From Phycisphaerales bacterium (GTDB lineage Bacteria; Planctomycetota; Phycisphaerae; Phycisphaerales; SM1A02), in NCBI GenBank assembly GCA_007127615.1, contig SKZB01000431.1, forward strand, positions 1 to 12,120: 12,120 nt of DNA. The letters run 5' to 3'. The translations under genes and the position numbers were made by a program. A model generated the notes under the pieces. The model was not told the DNA's origin, ran no database searches, and worked only from the letters and a program-made list of their open reading frames with translations. Positions 1 to 8,330 of the stretch are shown piece by piece (the stretch's first letter is position 1; each line of letters begins with the position of its first letter).

Positions 1-291
1 ATTCAATTCACCAGCGTGCGCTTTCAGCGCAGTGATCAGGGCGTGGACGGCACACTCGGCGGATTCGCCCGCCAGGCCGATCCCGAATCCCAACGAACAC
101 ACTTGCGAAGCTTCGTGGATGAACTTCAGGAGAGCCCGCTTTTCACATCGGTCACGCTGGGGGGAGTGCAGATGACCCGTATGGGCGGGACGTCGGGGGA
201 GCAATTTGAAGCCCGGGTGAAGGTCGCGACGGTTCCCCACCGGATCATCCGTGACCTGGCGAGCGCGGCGGAGGGAACTCATCATGACTGA
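1..291 (+). CDS. PilN/GspL-like pilus or secretion assembly protein, C-terminal part
   Basis: The frame is already open at base 1 and ends at TGA 289-291, so only the last 96 residues are visible and the true start lies outside the window. The visible part has the look of a PilN/MshI-type periplasmic domain: a helix (around HLRSFVDELQ) followed by a strand carrying LFTSVTLGGVQM, then a further strand ending in FEARVKV. In type IV pilus systems PilN is a bitopic inner-membrane protein that pairs with PilO and binds PilM in the cytoplasm. In type II secretion the matching protein is GspL. The identification rests largely on the next gene being PilO-like and overlapping this one by 8 bp. I cannot tell pilus from secretion machine on this fragment. 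Confidence 0.6.
   Translation: MQFTSVRFQRSDQGVDGTLGGFARQADPESQRTHLRSFVDELQESPLFTSVTLGGVQMTRMGGTSGEQFEARVKVATVPHRIIRDLASAAEGTHHD
270..275 (+). promoter_or_regulatory. Shine-Dalgarno site that fixes the PilO-like start
   Basis: GGAGGG lies 8 nt before ATG 284. It supports ATG 284 over the upstream in-frame GTG at 251, which would add 11 arginine-rich residues ahead of the membrane segment. Confidence 0.7.
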
Positions 292-910
292 CTGGCTGAG
301 CCGTGAATTTCTCGCGCAGATCTGCATCATGCTCGCGCTGACGGTCGGTATGTGGATGATCCTGGTCCAGCCGCGGGCGGAAGAACTCCGTCAGCTCGAA
401 GCGGAGATCGCAAAGGCGGATGCGCTCGAAGCGGTCGATCAGACCGCGCTCGAACGGACCGCCCATCGCATGTCGCAACTGCGCCATCAGATCGAAGACA
501 TCGCCGCCAGGAGCGCCCTCGGACTCGATTCTTCCGCCGTGTACGGAACGTTCATGGAGCTTGCGCAGCAGCATGATGTGGCGGTCCAGAGTCTTCAGCC
601 GGGCGGCGACCTGAACGAAATCGATGCCTACGCGTCGAGCCGGCGGGTCACCCTCAGCATTCAGGGTTCCTACGAGAATGTCGCCCGGTTCGTGGAACGT
701 ATGACGACATTGGAGGGCTTTGTGCGGCCGGTGAACGTCGTCTTCACGCCGCGGGTTGATGCGGAGGCGGGGCAACTCGCCGCAGTTCAGATGCACATCG
801 ACGTGCTGGTGTTTCACCCGCCGGAGATTTCACGCGGCCCGCGCGAGGGGCAGGAACGATCCGGCCGTGGCCCCACGCAAGAACGCACGGCATCGGAGGT
901 GTCCTCATGA
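284..910 (+). CDS. pilO: PilO/GspM-like inner-membrane alignment protein
   Basis: This 208-residue protein has the PilO layout. A short cytoplasmic tail (MTDWLSREF) precedes one membrane helix at about residues 10-29. A charged coiled coil follows at about 31-78, then a periplasmic ferredoxin-like domain at about 82-178. That domain contains the family-typical pattern of a strand ending in G-S-Y-E-N-V (residues 128-133), a helix with R-F-V-E-R-M, and a final strand pair. PilO dimerises with PilN and links the cytoplasmic PilM ring to the PilP/secretin side; GspM is the type II secretion counterpart. The last 30 residues are polar and low in complexity and look like a lineage-specific tail. 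The gene overlaps the PilN-like gene by 8 bp and its TGA overlaps the next ATG (ATGA), so translation is probably coupled. Confidence 0.75.
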   Translation: MTDWLSREFLAQICIMLALTVGMWMILVQPRAEELRQLEAEIAKADALEAVDQTALERTAHRMSQLRHQIEDIAARSALGLDSSAVYGTFMELAQQHDVAVQSLQPGGDLNEIDAYASSRRVTLSIQGSYENVARFVERMTTLEGFVRPVNVVFTPRVDAEAGQLAAVQMHIDVLVFHPPEISRGPREGQERSGRGPTQERTASEVSS

Positions 911-1455
911 CCGGCTTCCTGGCGAATCGACACGTGCTGACGTTGACGGCCTTTCTGGTTCCCGTCCTGTTCGTCAAAGTGGTGGGGGTCGTTCTGGATG
1001 CCGGCGGCCCGCGCACGGCGGCCGCGACGCGCGATGCCGTGACCCCGGCCCCGGCGATCCCGTCCGTTTCGCACCCCGCCACCCGTGCGGAACACCCGGA
1101 GCACCCGGATCAGCCGCCAGCGCCGACGGAACTGGAACTCTATCTCACCGCGCTCCGGGAAGAGTCCTTCGGAGCGACGCCGCTCTACTACGAGCCGCGC
1201 GTCAGATCATCCGAACCCACGATCGTCGTTGATCCGATCCCTCAGGTTCCCACGCTGCGCGTCGAGGTCCGCGCCATCATGAGCGCGCGGAACGGAACGA
1301 TCGCGTTGATTGACGGCCGGCCGTATGCCGTCGGCGATCGCTTGTCGAATGATCAGTGGGTCATCACGGCCATTAATGCGGATGAACGCCTCGTCGAGTT
1401 CCGCCACATCGAAAGCGGCGAGACCGTGGTCGGCCACGTCATCGGTCCGCGCTGA
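907..1455 (+). CDS. PilP/GspC/MshK-like periplasmic link protein
   Basis: The 182-residue product starts at ATG 907, with GGAGGTG at 895-901 placed 5 nt upstream and an ATGA overlap with the PilO-like gene. It has one membrane helix at about residues 10-30, a proline/alanine-rich periplasmic linker at about 38-75, and a small C-terminal beta domain at about 116-178. The core of that domain, IALIDGRPYAVGD (132-144) followed by WVITAI and VEFRH, matches the pattern shared by PilP, GspC HR domains, GspB and MshK: a strand ending in 'dG+xyxvGD', then 'V..I....V.f'. In these families the domain contacts the secretin. Position third after PilN and PilO fits PilP. However, no secretin gene follows, because a convergent gene begins at once. 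Family-level assignment is reasonable; the choice among PilP, GspC and MshK is open. Confidence 0.6.
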   Translation: MTGFLANRHVLTLTAFLVPVLFVKVVGVVLDAGGPRTAAATRDAVTPAPAIPSVSHPATRAEHPEHPDQPPAPTELELYLTALREESFGATPLYYEPRVRSSEPTIVVDPIPQVPTLRVEVRAIMSARNGTIALIDGRPYAVGDRLSNDQWVITAINADERLVEFRHIESGETVVGHVIGPR

Positions 1456-2092
1456 ATTCGGCGCGTGTCCCGGGGGTGATCCAAAGCTGTTCGTCCAGCC
1501 AGTGGGCCAAAGTCTTCCCGTCCCGCTGGCCGGACAGCCGCGCAACCACTTCGCCGTTGCGGAGCAGGTAGCTCATCGGGATGCCGGTGCCGCCGAGGTA
1601 CCGTCGGGCGGCTTCCGGTTCGCGATCCACCTCGATGTGCACCGCCAACAGATCCGCCCGATGGAGCCGGGCGACCACGCGGGCATCGTTCAGCGCGTCC
1701 TTCTTGAATTGCTGGCACGGCGCGCAGCGGTCGGCCGTGGCGAACACCACGAGCGGTTTGCCTTCCGCGCGGCTTTGCTGAACCGCTTCCCCCAGGGACG
1801 GTGAGGCCGCCAGAACCTCGGGCAGGTCGATGACCTCCCGGGCGACGATAAAGCCGGTCGCCGGATCGTACGCGTGCGCGACCGTCAGGCGCTCCATCCA
1901 CGCCCGGATCGGCGCCGGCGGCTCGGTCGCGCTCGCCCCGGACGATGCCCCGGACGTTGCCCCGGAATCCGGCCCGGAAGTCGGACCGGTCGTCTGAGCG
2001 GCGGCGCCGGGGGAACGATCGGCGGAAGCGCACCCGATGGTGGTCAGAAGGAGAACGCCCAGGGCGAACGAGATCAAGGCGGCGGAGTTCAT
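1439..2092 (-). CDS. Thioredoxin-fold lipoprotein, probable envelope disulfide protein
   Basis: From ATG 2092 the product has 217 residues. Residues 1-20 form a lipoprotein signal peptide ending at T-T-I-G-C21 (L preferred at the first position, so an acceptable but imperfect lipobox). A Ser/Gly/Thr/Pro linker spans about 25-60, including four tetrapeptide repeats of the type x-S-G-A/P. The thioredoxin-like domain spans about 100-205, with active-site C123-A-P-C126 after a hydrophobic strand (PLVVFATADR) and the cis-proline in GIPMSY (P172). The family pattern resembles Thioredoxin_7/DsbD-gamma domains, which act on disulfides in the envelope; the exact redox partner is unknown. An alternative GTG start at 2158 overlaps the desaturase stop (GTGA) and would add 22 residues before the signal. 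I prefer ATG 2092 because it puts the signal peptide at the N-terminus, although neither start has a strong Shine-Dalgarno site. The 3' end overlaps the convergent PilP-like gene by 17 bp. Confidence 0.8.
   Translation of the reverse strand: MNSAALISFALGVLLLTTIGCASADRSPGAAAQTTGPTSGPDSGATSGASSGASATEPPAPIRAWMERLTVAHAYDPATGFIVAREVIDLPEVLAASPSLGEAVQQSRAEGKPLVVFATADRCAPCQQFKKDALNDARVVARLHRADLLAVHIEVDREPEAARRYLGGTGIPMSYLLRNGEVVARLSGQRDGKTLAHWLDEQLWITPGTRAEFSADR
1935..1982. repeat. Four imperfect 12-bp tandem repeats inside the thioredoxin lipoprotein gene
   Basis: Units starting at 1935, 1947, 1959 and 1971 follow the plus-strand pattern GCCCCGGACGAT with 1-5 changes. Read on the minus strand they encode the linker tetrapeptides TSGP, DSGA, TSGA and SSGA. 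The period is a multiple of three, so unit gain or loss would change linker length without shifting the frame. Confidence 0.7.
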
Positions 2093-2154
2093 GGCGGGAC
2101 GATCGCTTTCTGCAGCGGCCGAGGAGAGGCGGAAAAACACCGGAGTGTTCAAGC

Positions 2155-3195
2155 TCACGCGCCGGCGTTCTTCTCGGGCTGCCGTCGTTCGGGCTGCAGT
2201 CGTTTGGATTGCTGCCGCTCCGCGGTGGGCACGCGCACGTTCCGGGCCAGACCGACCTTTTCCATCGCGCGAATCAGCAGGTAGCTGAGGTCGATTTCCC
2301 ACCAGCGCAACCCGTGCCGCGCGGAGGTCGGAAAGGCGTGGTGGTTGTTGTGCCACCCTTCGCCGAACGCGAGCACACCGAAAATGAGGTTGTTACGACT
2401 CTCATCGTGGCTGCGGAAATCGCGCGTGCCCCAGATGTGGCAGACGGAGTTGATGCTCCAGGTCACGTGGTGAACGAGAAAAACGCGGGCCAGTCCGCCC
2501 CAGAGAAAACCGAGCAGTACGCCGGTCCAGCTCATGGTGACCAGGCCCCCGATCACGGCGGGGATGAGCAGGCCCAGCGCGACCCAGAGAACGAAATGGC
2601 GATTGACGAAGCGGACCAGGGGCTCTTCGAGCAGATCACGCACGTACCGCACCGAGTTCTTCGGCCGGCCGCGAAAGAGCCATCCGACGTGCGAATGAAA
2701 TGCCCCGCGAATGACGCCGCCCACGGTGTCGCCGTGATGGTGCGGGGAATGGGGATCGCCGTCGACGTCACTGTGCTGATGGTGCCGCCGATGATCCGCC
2801 ACCCACTCGATCACCGGACCCTGGACGGCCATGGAGCCGAAGATGCCGAACAGCATGCGCACCCAGTCGGGGCAGTCGAAGGATCGGTGGGTAAACAGGC
2901 GATGAAAGCCGACGGTGATGCCGACCGCCGTGATGGTATACATCATCACCAGGAGTCCGAGGTAGATCCAGTTGAACGCAACCCCCCACAGCAGCACGAA
3001 GGCCGCGAGCAGTCCGAGGAACGGTGTGACCACCGCCGCCAGGTTGACGAGCTTCAGCTTCAACGAGAGCTCGGGAAACGTCTCTTCTCTGGCGCCTTCT
3101 TTCGCGACCGTCACGACCGTGTCGGCGTGTGTGTCGTGATCTGTGTCGGCGGCCGTCCGTTGGCCCGCGGGGGGCGTCGCAGTGGTGTTGGGCAT
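2155..3195 (-). CDS. Acyl-CoA delta-9-type fatty acid desaturase, membrane-bound
   Basis: The 346-residue product is a membrane di-iron desaturase. All three histidine boxes are present: H98-R-L-F-T-H103, H135-R-R-H-H139 and H282-N-N-H-H286. Further conserved histidines lie in VHHVTW (about 242) and CHIWG (253). The stretch GEGWHNNHHAFP (278-289) followed by ARHGL and WWEID is the signature of the DesC/stearoyl-CoA desaturase branch, which inserts a cis double bond at C9 of an acyl chain. Hydrophobic segments at about 47-96, 113-128 and 201-241 fit four membrane helices. The polar N-terminal 45 residues and the charged C-terminal tail after 322 are not conserved. Start ATG 3195 was chosen because the desaturase core begins about 45 residues later; an in-frame ATG at 3369 would add 58 residues unlike the family. 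The stop codon overlaps a possible GTG start of the downstream thioredoxin gene, suggesting one transcript. Regioselectivity is inferred from family likeness. Confidence 0.9.
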   Translation of the reverse strand: MPNTTATPPAGQRTAADTDHDTHADTVVTVAKEGAREETFPELSLKLKLVNLAAVVTPFLGLLAAFVLLWGVAFNWIYLGLLVMMYTITAVGITVGFHRLFTHRSFDCPDWVRMLFGIFGSMAVQGPVIEWVADHRRHHQHSDVDGDPHSPHHHGDTVGGVIRGAFHSHVGWLFRGRPKNSVRYVRDLLEEPLVRFVNRHFVLWVALGLLIPAVIGGLVTMSWTGVLLGFLWGGLARVFLVHHVTWSINSVCHIWGTRDFRSHDESRNNLIFGVLAFGEGWHNNHHAFPTSARHGLRWWEIDLSYLLIRAMEKVGLARNVRVPTAERQQSKRLQPERRQPEKNAGA

Positions 3196-3350
3196 AACTT
3201 GCTCAGATAAAAAGGGCGGGCCGAGAGATGGCCGGGTCTGAATAAAGGAATCGCCGGGTGCCGTCTGACACTCGTCGCGAGATGTTAGGTCAGCCCGCAC
3301 GATCAGATGCCCGCGGGCGAAAAAAGTTGTCTGCAATTCGCGTCGTCCAA

Positions 3351-3379
3351 AGTATAGAGGTTCCTCCATATGCTGTGGC
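3351..3379 (-). promoter_or_regulatory. Candidate sigma-70-type promoter for the desaturase gene
   Basis: On the minus strand TATACT (plus 3351-3356) matches 5 of 6 bases of the -10 consensus. Seventeen bases upstream is GCCACA (plus 3374-3379), which matches only 3 of 6 bases of the -35 consensus. Transcription would start near 3344 and leave a leader of about 150 nt before ATG 3195. The site lies in the 229-bp gap between the efflux operon and the desaturase gene, which is where a promoter is expected. Confidence 0.3.
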
Positions 3380-3424
3380 CGGTTCGAAAAGTGGCGGTTG
3401 CGGATCAGCCGGCACGGTCGTCCA

Positions 3425-5077
3425 TCATCCGCTGATGGTTTGGCCGCGTTCGACCGCCCGCCGTCCGGGGGCGTCAATGGCCCGGCGCTGGAGCAGGGTG
3501 CCCTCCAACCGGTAGAGCTCGATCAGCGTCTGCCGGTAGTTGACCATCGCCCGAACTTCGGCGATCTGACTCTCCAGCAGGTCTCGCTGGGCTTGCGCGA
3601 CGAGAAAGGTCGTGGAGGTTCCGACGCGAAACTTCTCCGACTCGGCCCGCAGCGTCTCTTCGCGCAGTTCGCGCGTGACGCGGGTCGCTTCGATCTGTTC
3701 CTCGGCCCGCTTGACTTCGATGTAGGCAAGGCGCACCTCGAGATCGACGAGCTGGGTGAGATTCTCAACGCTTTCGGAGGCCTGGCGCCGGGAAAAACGG
3801 GCGCGATCAAACTCAGCATCGGCAGCGCGGTTCCCGAGGGGATACTGAAACGCCAGGCCGGCCTGAAGGTCATAGCCCCGGCCGTCGAGATCGGCCCACG
3901 CCTCGCCGAAGGAGTCCGCAAAGCCGGTCTTGCCGAGGGTGATGAAGAAATCGAGTCGCGGCAGGAGTCCGTTGCGCGTGCGCACCACGTCGAGACGCCC
4001 CTGTTCGAGCCGCAGCCGCGCTTCGTTCAACTCCGGCCGCATGAACCGGGCCAGCCGCACGTGCTCGCCGACCGGATCGAGTTCGATCGGCTCGGCCGCG
4101 GCTTCACCGAGCAGTTGCAGTTCCAGATCCCATCCCTCGCGCGTGCGCGGGTTCATGAGACGCAACAGCTCCAGCCGCGCGCGCTTCATGTCGCTGCGGG
4201 CGTTGATCAGCTCTTCTCGTCGTTGGGCGATTTCGGCTTTGGCGGCGGCCAGTTCCGTCTCGGCGACGACGCCCACCTCCACGCGCTGGCTCGTCTCGTT
4301 GAGTTGCCGCTCCGCGAGTTCAAGGGAGCTTTCGAAGATCTCGATCTCGCGATTGGTGAGCAGAAACTCCCAGAACGTCGTTTCCACATCGGCGACCAAC
4401 GACTCGACGAACCCCCGCAGCTCGTACTCCGAGGCCAGCGTATCCAATCGGGCCTGCTGGATCGACGCTACGTTCGCATCCCGGTCCGCGCCGCGCAGAA
4501 GCGCCTGGGTCAGCGTGAATCCGAAGCGGGTCGAGTACTGTCCCGGCGTGCGGTCGGAGTCCGCGAAGACCTGCCGGAAGGACGCATCGAGCGTGGTTCC
4601 CGTCGGCAGCTCCTGCTGGATGCCGACATCGCCCTGCAGGCGTTCATCGAGCGTGCCGAAGATCTCCTGCGTTGCGGCGGAGATGCGCTGGCTGCGCTCG
4701 CGCAGAATCGCGACCTCGCCGTCCAGCACCGGATCGAAACGCGCTCGTTCGAGCGCTTCGAAGGTGCCGGTGATCATCGGTTGCAGCATCTCGACGCGCA
4801 GGCCGCGGTTGTTCCGCAGCGCCAGGGACACCGCCCGTTCGATCGAGACCTCCGCGGTGGAAAGCAGCTCCGCATCGGGATCAAACCACGCTTCGGTGTC
4901 CGGGTCGTCCTCGACCCGCGGCCGGAGCGCAGGGTCGACGGTGACATCGTCCGACTCGGAGACGCCGAGCGCTTTCGCTTCGGGAAAGTCCCTCAGTTCG
5001 TAATCAAACGGGCCGGGCTGGCAACCGATGAGCGCGCACGAACACGCACCCGGAATCACCATTCTCATCATTCTCAT
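3425..5077 (-). CDS. TolC/NodT-type outer-membrane efflux lipoprotein
   Basis: From ATG 5077 the product has 550 residues and begins with a basic, methionine-rich n-region and a lipobox L16-I-G-C19, so it should be a lipidated outer-membrane factor. Two OEP repeats are visible. The first starts at about residue 78 with the typical 'RAVSLALRNNRGLRV' helix and contains VGVVAETELAAAKAE (268-282). The second contains VGTSTTFLVAQAQRDL (485-500). The two halves align as in TolC, whose trimer forms the exit channel. The C-terminus after about 532 is basic and unstructured-looking. Start choice is uncertain: ATGs at 5095, 5089, 5077 and 5068-5065 all precede the lipobox in frame. I chose 5077 because GGTGAG lies 5 nt ahead of it; 5095 would add six residues. 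It lies 64 bp downstream of the pump gene and completes the tripartite system. Confidence 0.9.
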   Translation of the reverse strand: MRMMRMVIPGACSCALIGCQPGPFDYELRDFPEAKALGVSESDDVTVDPALRPRVEDDPDTEAWFDPDAELLSTAEVSIERAVSLALRNNRGLRVEMLQPMITGTFEALERARFDPVLDGEVAILRERSQRISAATQEIFGTLDERLQGDVGIQQELPTGTTLDASFRQVFADSDRTPGQYSTRFGFTLTQALLRGADRDANVASIQQARLDTLASEYELRGFVESLVADVETTFWEFLLTNREIEIFESSLELAERQLNETSQRVEVGVVAETELAAAKAEIAQRREELINARSDMKRARLELLRLMNPRTREGWDLELQLLGEAAAEPIELDPVGEHVRLARFMRPELNEARLRLEQGRLDVVRTRNGLLPRLDFFITLGKTGFADSFGEAWADLDGRGYDLQAGLAFQYPLGNRAADAEFDRARFSRRQASESVENLTQLVDLEVRLAYIEVKRAEEQIEATRVTRELREETLRAESEKFRVGTSTTFLVAQAQRDLLESQIAEVRAMVNYRQTLIELYRLEGTLLQRRAIDAPGRRAVERGQTISG

Positions 5078-5141
5078 GATGCTCACCATGCTCATCGCGC
5101 AGCGCGGTCGCCCGGGCGTTTGCCGTCGATGTCCCAGATGA

Positions 5142-8100
5142 TTACGCCGGGGCGACGGCGGGACGCTGCTCGGCGGCTTCGGCGGGTTGGCGTTGGAAGG
5201 CATAGAAGAGAGTGTACAGGACGGGAATGATGAACAGGGTAATGATCGTCGCGCTGATCAGGCCGCCGATCACCGCGCGGGCGAGCGGGGCCTGCGCTTC
5301 GGCGCCTTCACCGATCCCGAGCGCGAGCGGCACCAGGCCGAGGATCGTCGTCAGCGACGTCATGAGAATCGGCCGCATCCGCCGCCGGCCGGCTTCGAGG
5401 GCCGCATCGCGCGGCGTGAGCCCGCCGTCCCGGCGCAGCCGGGTCGCCTGATCGACGATCAGAATGGCGTTGTTCACCACGATCCCGCCCAGCATGATGC
5501 TGCCGATGAACGCCGGAACACTGAAGGGCGTCTCCGTCAAGAGCAGCATGACGACCACGCCGATCAAGGCGAGCGGCACGCTGAACATCACGATCAGCGG
5601 ATCGCGCAGTGATTCGTAGAGGCACGCCATGACCATGTAGACCAGCACGAGGGCCAGCAGGAAGGCCATCATCAGTTCGCCGAACGCTTCCTGCTGCTCC
5701 TCGTAGTCGCCGGCAATGACGACCTCGTAATTCCGCGGTACGGGGACGGCGATCAGCGCTTCGCGCAGATCCGCCACGATCGAAATCAGATCGCGGCCGG
5801 CGATGTTCGCCGAGACCGTCGTCGTCCGCTGCTGGTTCTTCCGGTCGATCTGCACCGGTCCCATCGCGGGGACGAATTCGATCACGTTTCGCAGCGCGAT
5901 CGCTTCGCCCTCATCGTTGGTCACGGTGAAGGCGAGGATGTCTTCGGGATCGAGCGTTTCCGAGTCCTGCATGCTCAGTCGAATGCGGTACTCGCGCCCG
6001 CCCTCGCGGTATTCACCGGCGCGTGAGCCGGCAATCGCGGTTTCCAGTGAGCGGGCAATGCGGGAGACGGACAACCCCAGGTCCGCGGTTCGATCGCGGT
6101 CGATGCGCACCAGCTCCTGCGGCGCGCCGGCTTCGCGGCTGAGGGAAACATCCGTCACGCCGGGAACGGTCTCCGCCGCTTCCGCGACCCGGGCCGCGAG
6201 GGCATCGAGTGTCGCCAGATCGTGGCCGCGGACTTCGATCTGAAGGCGCTCACCGTCGGGAGCCCCCATACGAAGCAGGAAGAGTCCCTGGCCCTCGCGC
6301 GTCCGCACGACCGCGCCGGGGATGATGTCGACCTTGCCGCGCAGATCGTCGGCGATCTCCAGACTGGACCGGGTGCGCTCGGCTTCGGGAACGAGCGTCA
6401 TCTGGATGCGGCCCGTATTACCGCCGCCGGGGCGCCAGCCGGATGAACCGAGCCGCGTCACGTAGCTTTCGATCTCCGGCACTTCCTCGAGGACGACCCG
6501 CTCGAGCGTGCGCATGCGCTCATCCAGCGTTTCCAGGCGCACGCCGACTTCCATTTCGACCGAGACCCGCACCTCGCCCTCGTCGGCTTCGGGCATGAAC
6601 TCACCGCCGACCAGCGGAATCAGCCAGACGCTGCCGGCGAGCATGGCGAAGACCACCAGCAGCACCAGTGTGCGGGCCCGCAGCACGCCGCGCAACAGGG
6701 TCTGGTAGCCGCTCTCCAGCCCTTCGAACCCCGCGCGGCTCTGGCGGAAGAGCCAGCGGATGATTTTCGGGCCGTGCTGACCCGGCGCTCGGAGCAGCCG
6801 GCCGCAGAGCATGGGAATGAACGTGATCGCCACCACCAGCGAGCAGAAGAGGGCGAAGCTGATGACGTAGCCGAGCTGCGTGAAGAGCACACCGGCGATC
6901 CCTTCGACGAAGAGCAGGGGGATGAAGATCGCCAGGGTGGTGAGCGTGCCGGCGATGACGGCGGGGGTCACTTCGCGCGTGCCGTCAATCGCCGCCGCCA
7001 GACTCGCCTGGCGCTCGGCGTCTCTCGACGATCGCCCGGATTCTTCGCCGGCGGCCGCGCCTTCGTGCTTTGACTGCCGGTCCCCGGTCGCCTCTTCCCG
7101 CCTGCGGGCAATGTTCTCCAGGACGACGATGGCGTTGTCGACCATCATGCCCACCCCGAGGGCGAGCCCGCCGAGGGTCATGAGGTTCAGCGTGAACCCG
7201 CCGAAGTACATGAGCGAAAAGGTCGCGACGAGCGAGATCGGAATCGCGGTTCCGATCACGATCGTGCTGCGAATGTTGCGCAGGAAGAAGAGCAGAACGA
7301 GGATGGCCAGCGCGCCGCCGTACAGGACCGACTGGCTGACGTTTCGGATCGCCTGCTCGATGTAGCCCGACTGATCGGTCAGCGTGACGAGACTGACCTG
7401 GGGCAGGTCGGCGTTGATCCGGTCGAGCTCCGCCAGCACCCGCCGGGCGACGTCCACCGTGTTCGTGCCGGACTGCTTGCGAATCGCGAGTCGAAACCCC
7501 GGTTCGCCGTTGATCCGGATGATCTGTGAGCGGCGTTCGTGGGTGTCTTCGATCGTGGCGATCTGATCGAGATAGACCGGCGCCCCGTCGCGCATGGCGA
7601 CGACGGTCGCGGCGAGTTGTTCGAGATCGGCGAAGTAGCCCGGCGTGCGGATCGTGACCTCTCGGTGATCGCGCTCCACCGTTCCCGCCGGGACGAGAAT
7701 GTTCGCTTCGGTGATGCGGCGCTGGATCTCATCCAAGGGCAGGCCGAGCGCGATGACCCGGTCGGGATCGAGATTGACCTGAATCTCCCGGTTGAGTCCG
7801 CCCCAGACATCGACGGTCGCCACGCCCGGAATCCGTTCCAGCCGCTGCTGGACGACATCTTCCATCAGCTCCCGCAACTCGATCGGGTCGAGCTCGCTCG
7901 CGGCGCCGATGATCAGAATCGGAAAGGACGAGGGATCGAAACGGCGCAGTTGCGGCCGGTCGGCATCATCGGGAAACCGCGGGATGATCCGGTCGAGCCG
8001 TTCGCGGATGTCCGCCGCGGCGACATCGAGGTTCGTTCCCCACGCAAAGGTGATGCGGACGTTGCTGTTACCCTCGGCGGAGACGGAGGTGAACTCCTCC

Positions 8101-8330
8101 ACGCCGGGGACGGCGGCGATCGCTTCCTCCACGCGCCGGGTGATGAGCTCTTCCACCTCCTCGGGGCTCGCGTTCTCGTAGCTCGTCGCCACCGTCAGGG
8201 TGGGGTATTCGACCTCGGGCATGAGGTCGATCGGAAGGCGCGACAGCGAAATCGCGCCGAGCACGATGACGATCAGGACCGCCATCGTGATGAAGACCGG
8301 GCGGATGACGCTGAAGTCGGTCATCTTCAT
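5142..8330 (-). CDS. RND efflux pump, HAE1 (AcrB-like) family inner-membrane transporter
   Basis: The 1062-residue length, the N-terminal '[20 protein letters not shown]' helix, the two large periplasmic loops and the duplicated six-helix blocks (about 330-570 and 880-1045) identify an RND transporter of the HAE1 group. These are proton-driven trimers that export hydrophobic or amphipathic compounds. Start ATG 8330 overlaps the adaptor stop (ATGA) and has GGGAG about 9 nt upstream. Helix 4 reads [13 protein letters not shown]398 aligns with AcrB D407, but N399 replaces D408. Helix 10 reads [11 protein letters not shown]953 replaces the essential AcrB K940. The arginine and threonine of the relay appear kept in [10 protein letters not shown] (about 984-992). 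The cytoplasmic loop after helix 4 carries about 23 extra charged residues (about 415-440) compared with AcrB. Substrates cannot be read from the sequence; heavy-metal (CzcA-type) signatures are not evident. Confidence 0.95.
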   Translation of the reverse strand: MKMTDFSVIRPVFITMAVLIVIVLGAISLSRLPIDLMPEVEYPTLTVATSYENASPEEVEELITRRVEEAIAAVPGVEEFTSVSAEGNSNVRITFAWGTNLDVAAADIRERLDRIIPRFPDDADRPQLRRFDPSSFPILIIGAASELDPIELRELMEDVVQQRLERIPGVATVDVWGGLNREIQVNLDPDRVIALGLPLDEIQRRITEANILVPAGTVERDHREVTIRTPGYFADLEQLAATVVAMRDGAPVYLDQIATIEDTHERRSQIIRINGEPGFRLAIRKQSGTNTVDVARRVLAELDRINADLPQVSLVTLTDQSGYIEQAIRNVSQSVLYGGALAILVLLFFLRNIRSTIVIGTAIPISLVATFSLMYFGGFTLNLMTLGGLALGVGMMVDNAIVVLENIARRREEATGDRQSKHEGAAAGEESGRSSRDAERQASLAAAIDGTREVTPAVIAGTLTTLAIFIPLLFVEGIAGVLFTQLGYVISFALFCSLVVAITFIPMLCGRLLRAPGQHGPKIIRWLFRQSRAGFEGLESGYQTLLRGVLRARTLVLLVVFAMLAGSVWLIPLVGGEFMPEADEGEVRVSVEMEVGVRLETLDERMRTLERVVLEEVPEIESYVTRLGSSGWRPGGGNTGRIQMTLVPEAERTRSSLEIADDLRGKVDIIPGAVVRTREGQGLFLLRMGAPDGERLQIEVRGHDLATLDALAARVAEAAETVPGVTDVSLSREAGAPQELVRIDRDRTADLGLSVSRIARSLETAIAGSRAGEYREGGREYRIRLSMQDSETLDPEDILAFTVTNDEGEAIALRNVIEFVPAMGPVQIDRKNQQRTTTVSANIAGRDLISIVADLREALIAVPVPRNYEVVIAGDYEEQQEAFGELMMAFLLALVLVYMVMACLYESLRDPLIVMFSVPLALIGVVVMLLLTETPFSVPAFIGSIMLGGIVVNNAILIVDQATRLRRDGGLTPRDAALEAGRRRMRPILMTSLTTILGLVPLALGIGEGAEAQAPLARAVIGGLISATIITLFIIPVLYTLFYAFQRQPAEAAEQRPAVAPA

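Noticed and set aside
1945..3210. Plus-strand open frame of 421 codons opposite the desaturase gene
   Set aside because: It is rich in Arg, Asp, His and Glu with no domain pattern. The minus strand has all three histidine boxes of a desaturase, so this frame is a shadow.
3193..3369. Extended desaturase start at ATG 3369
   Set aside because: The added 58 residues do not look like part of the family, and the predicted -10 box lies inside this stretch.
3398..5230. Plus-strand open frame of 610 codons opposite the outer-membrane factor gene
   Set aside because: It is an antisense shadow in GC-rich DNA. The minus strand encodes a full TolC-type protein with both repeats and a lipobox, while the plus frame shows no recognisable domain or signal.
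5142..8330. Heavy-metal (CzcA/CusA) efflux pump
   Set aside because: The helix-4 motif and overall pattern follow the HAE1 drug-efflux group, and no metal-binding methionine cluster or heavy-metal signature was found.
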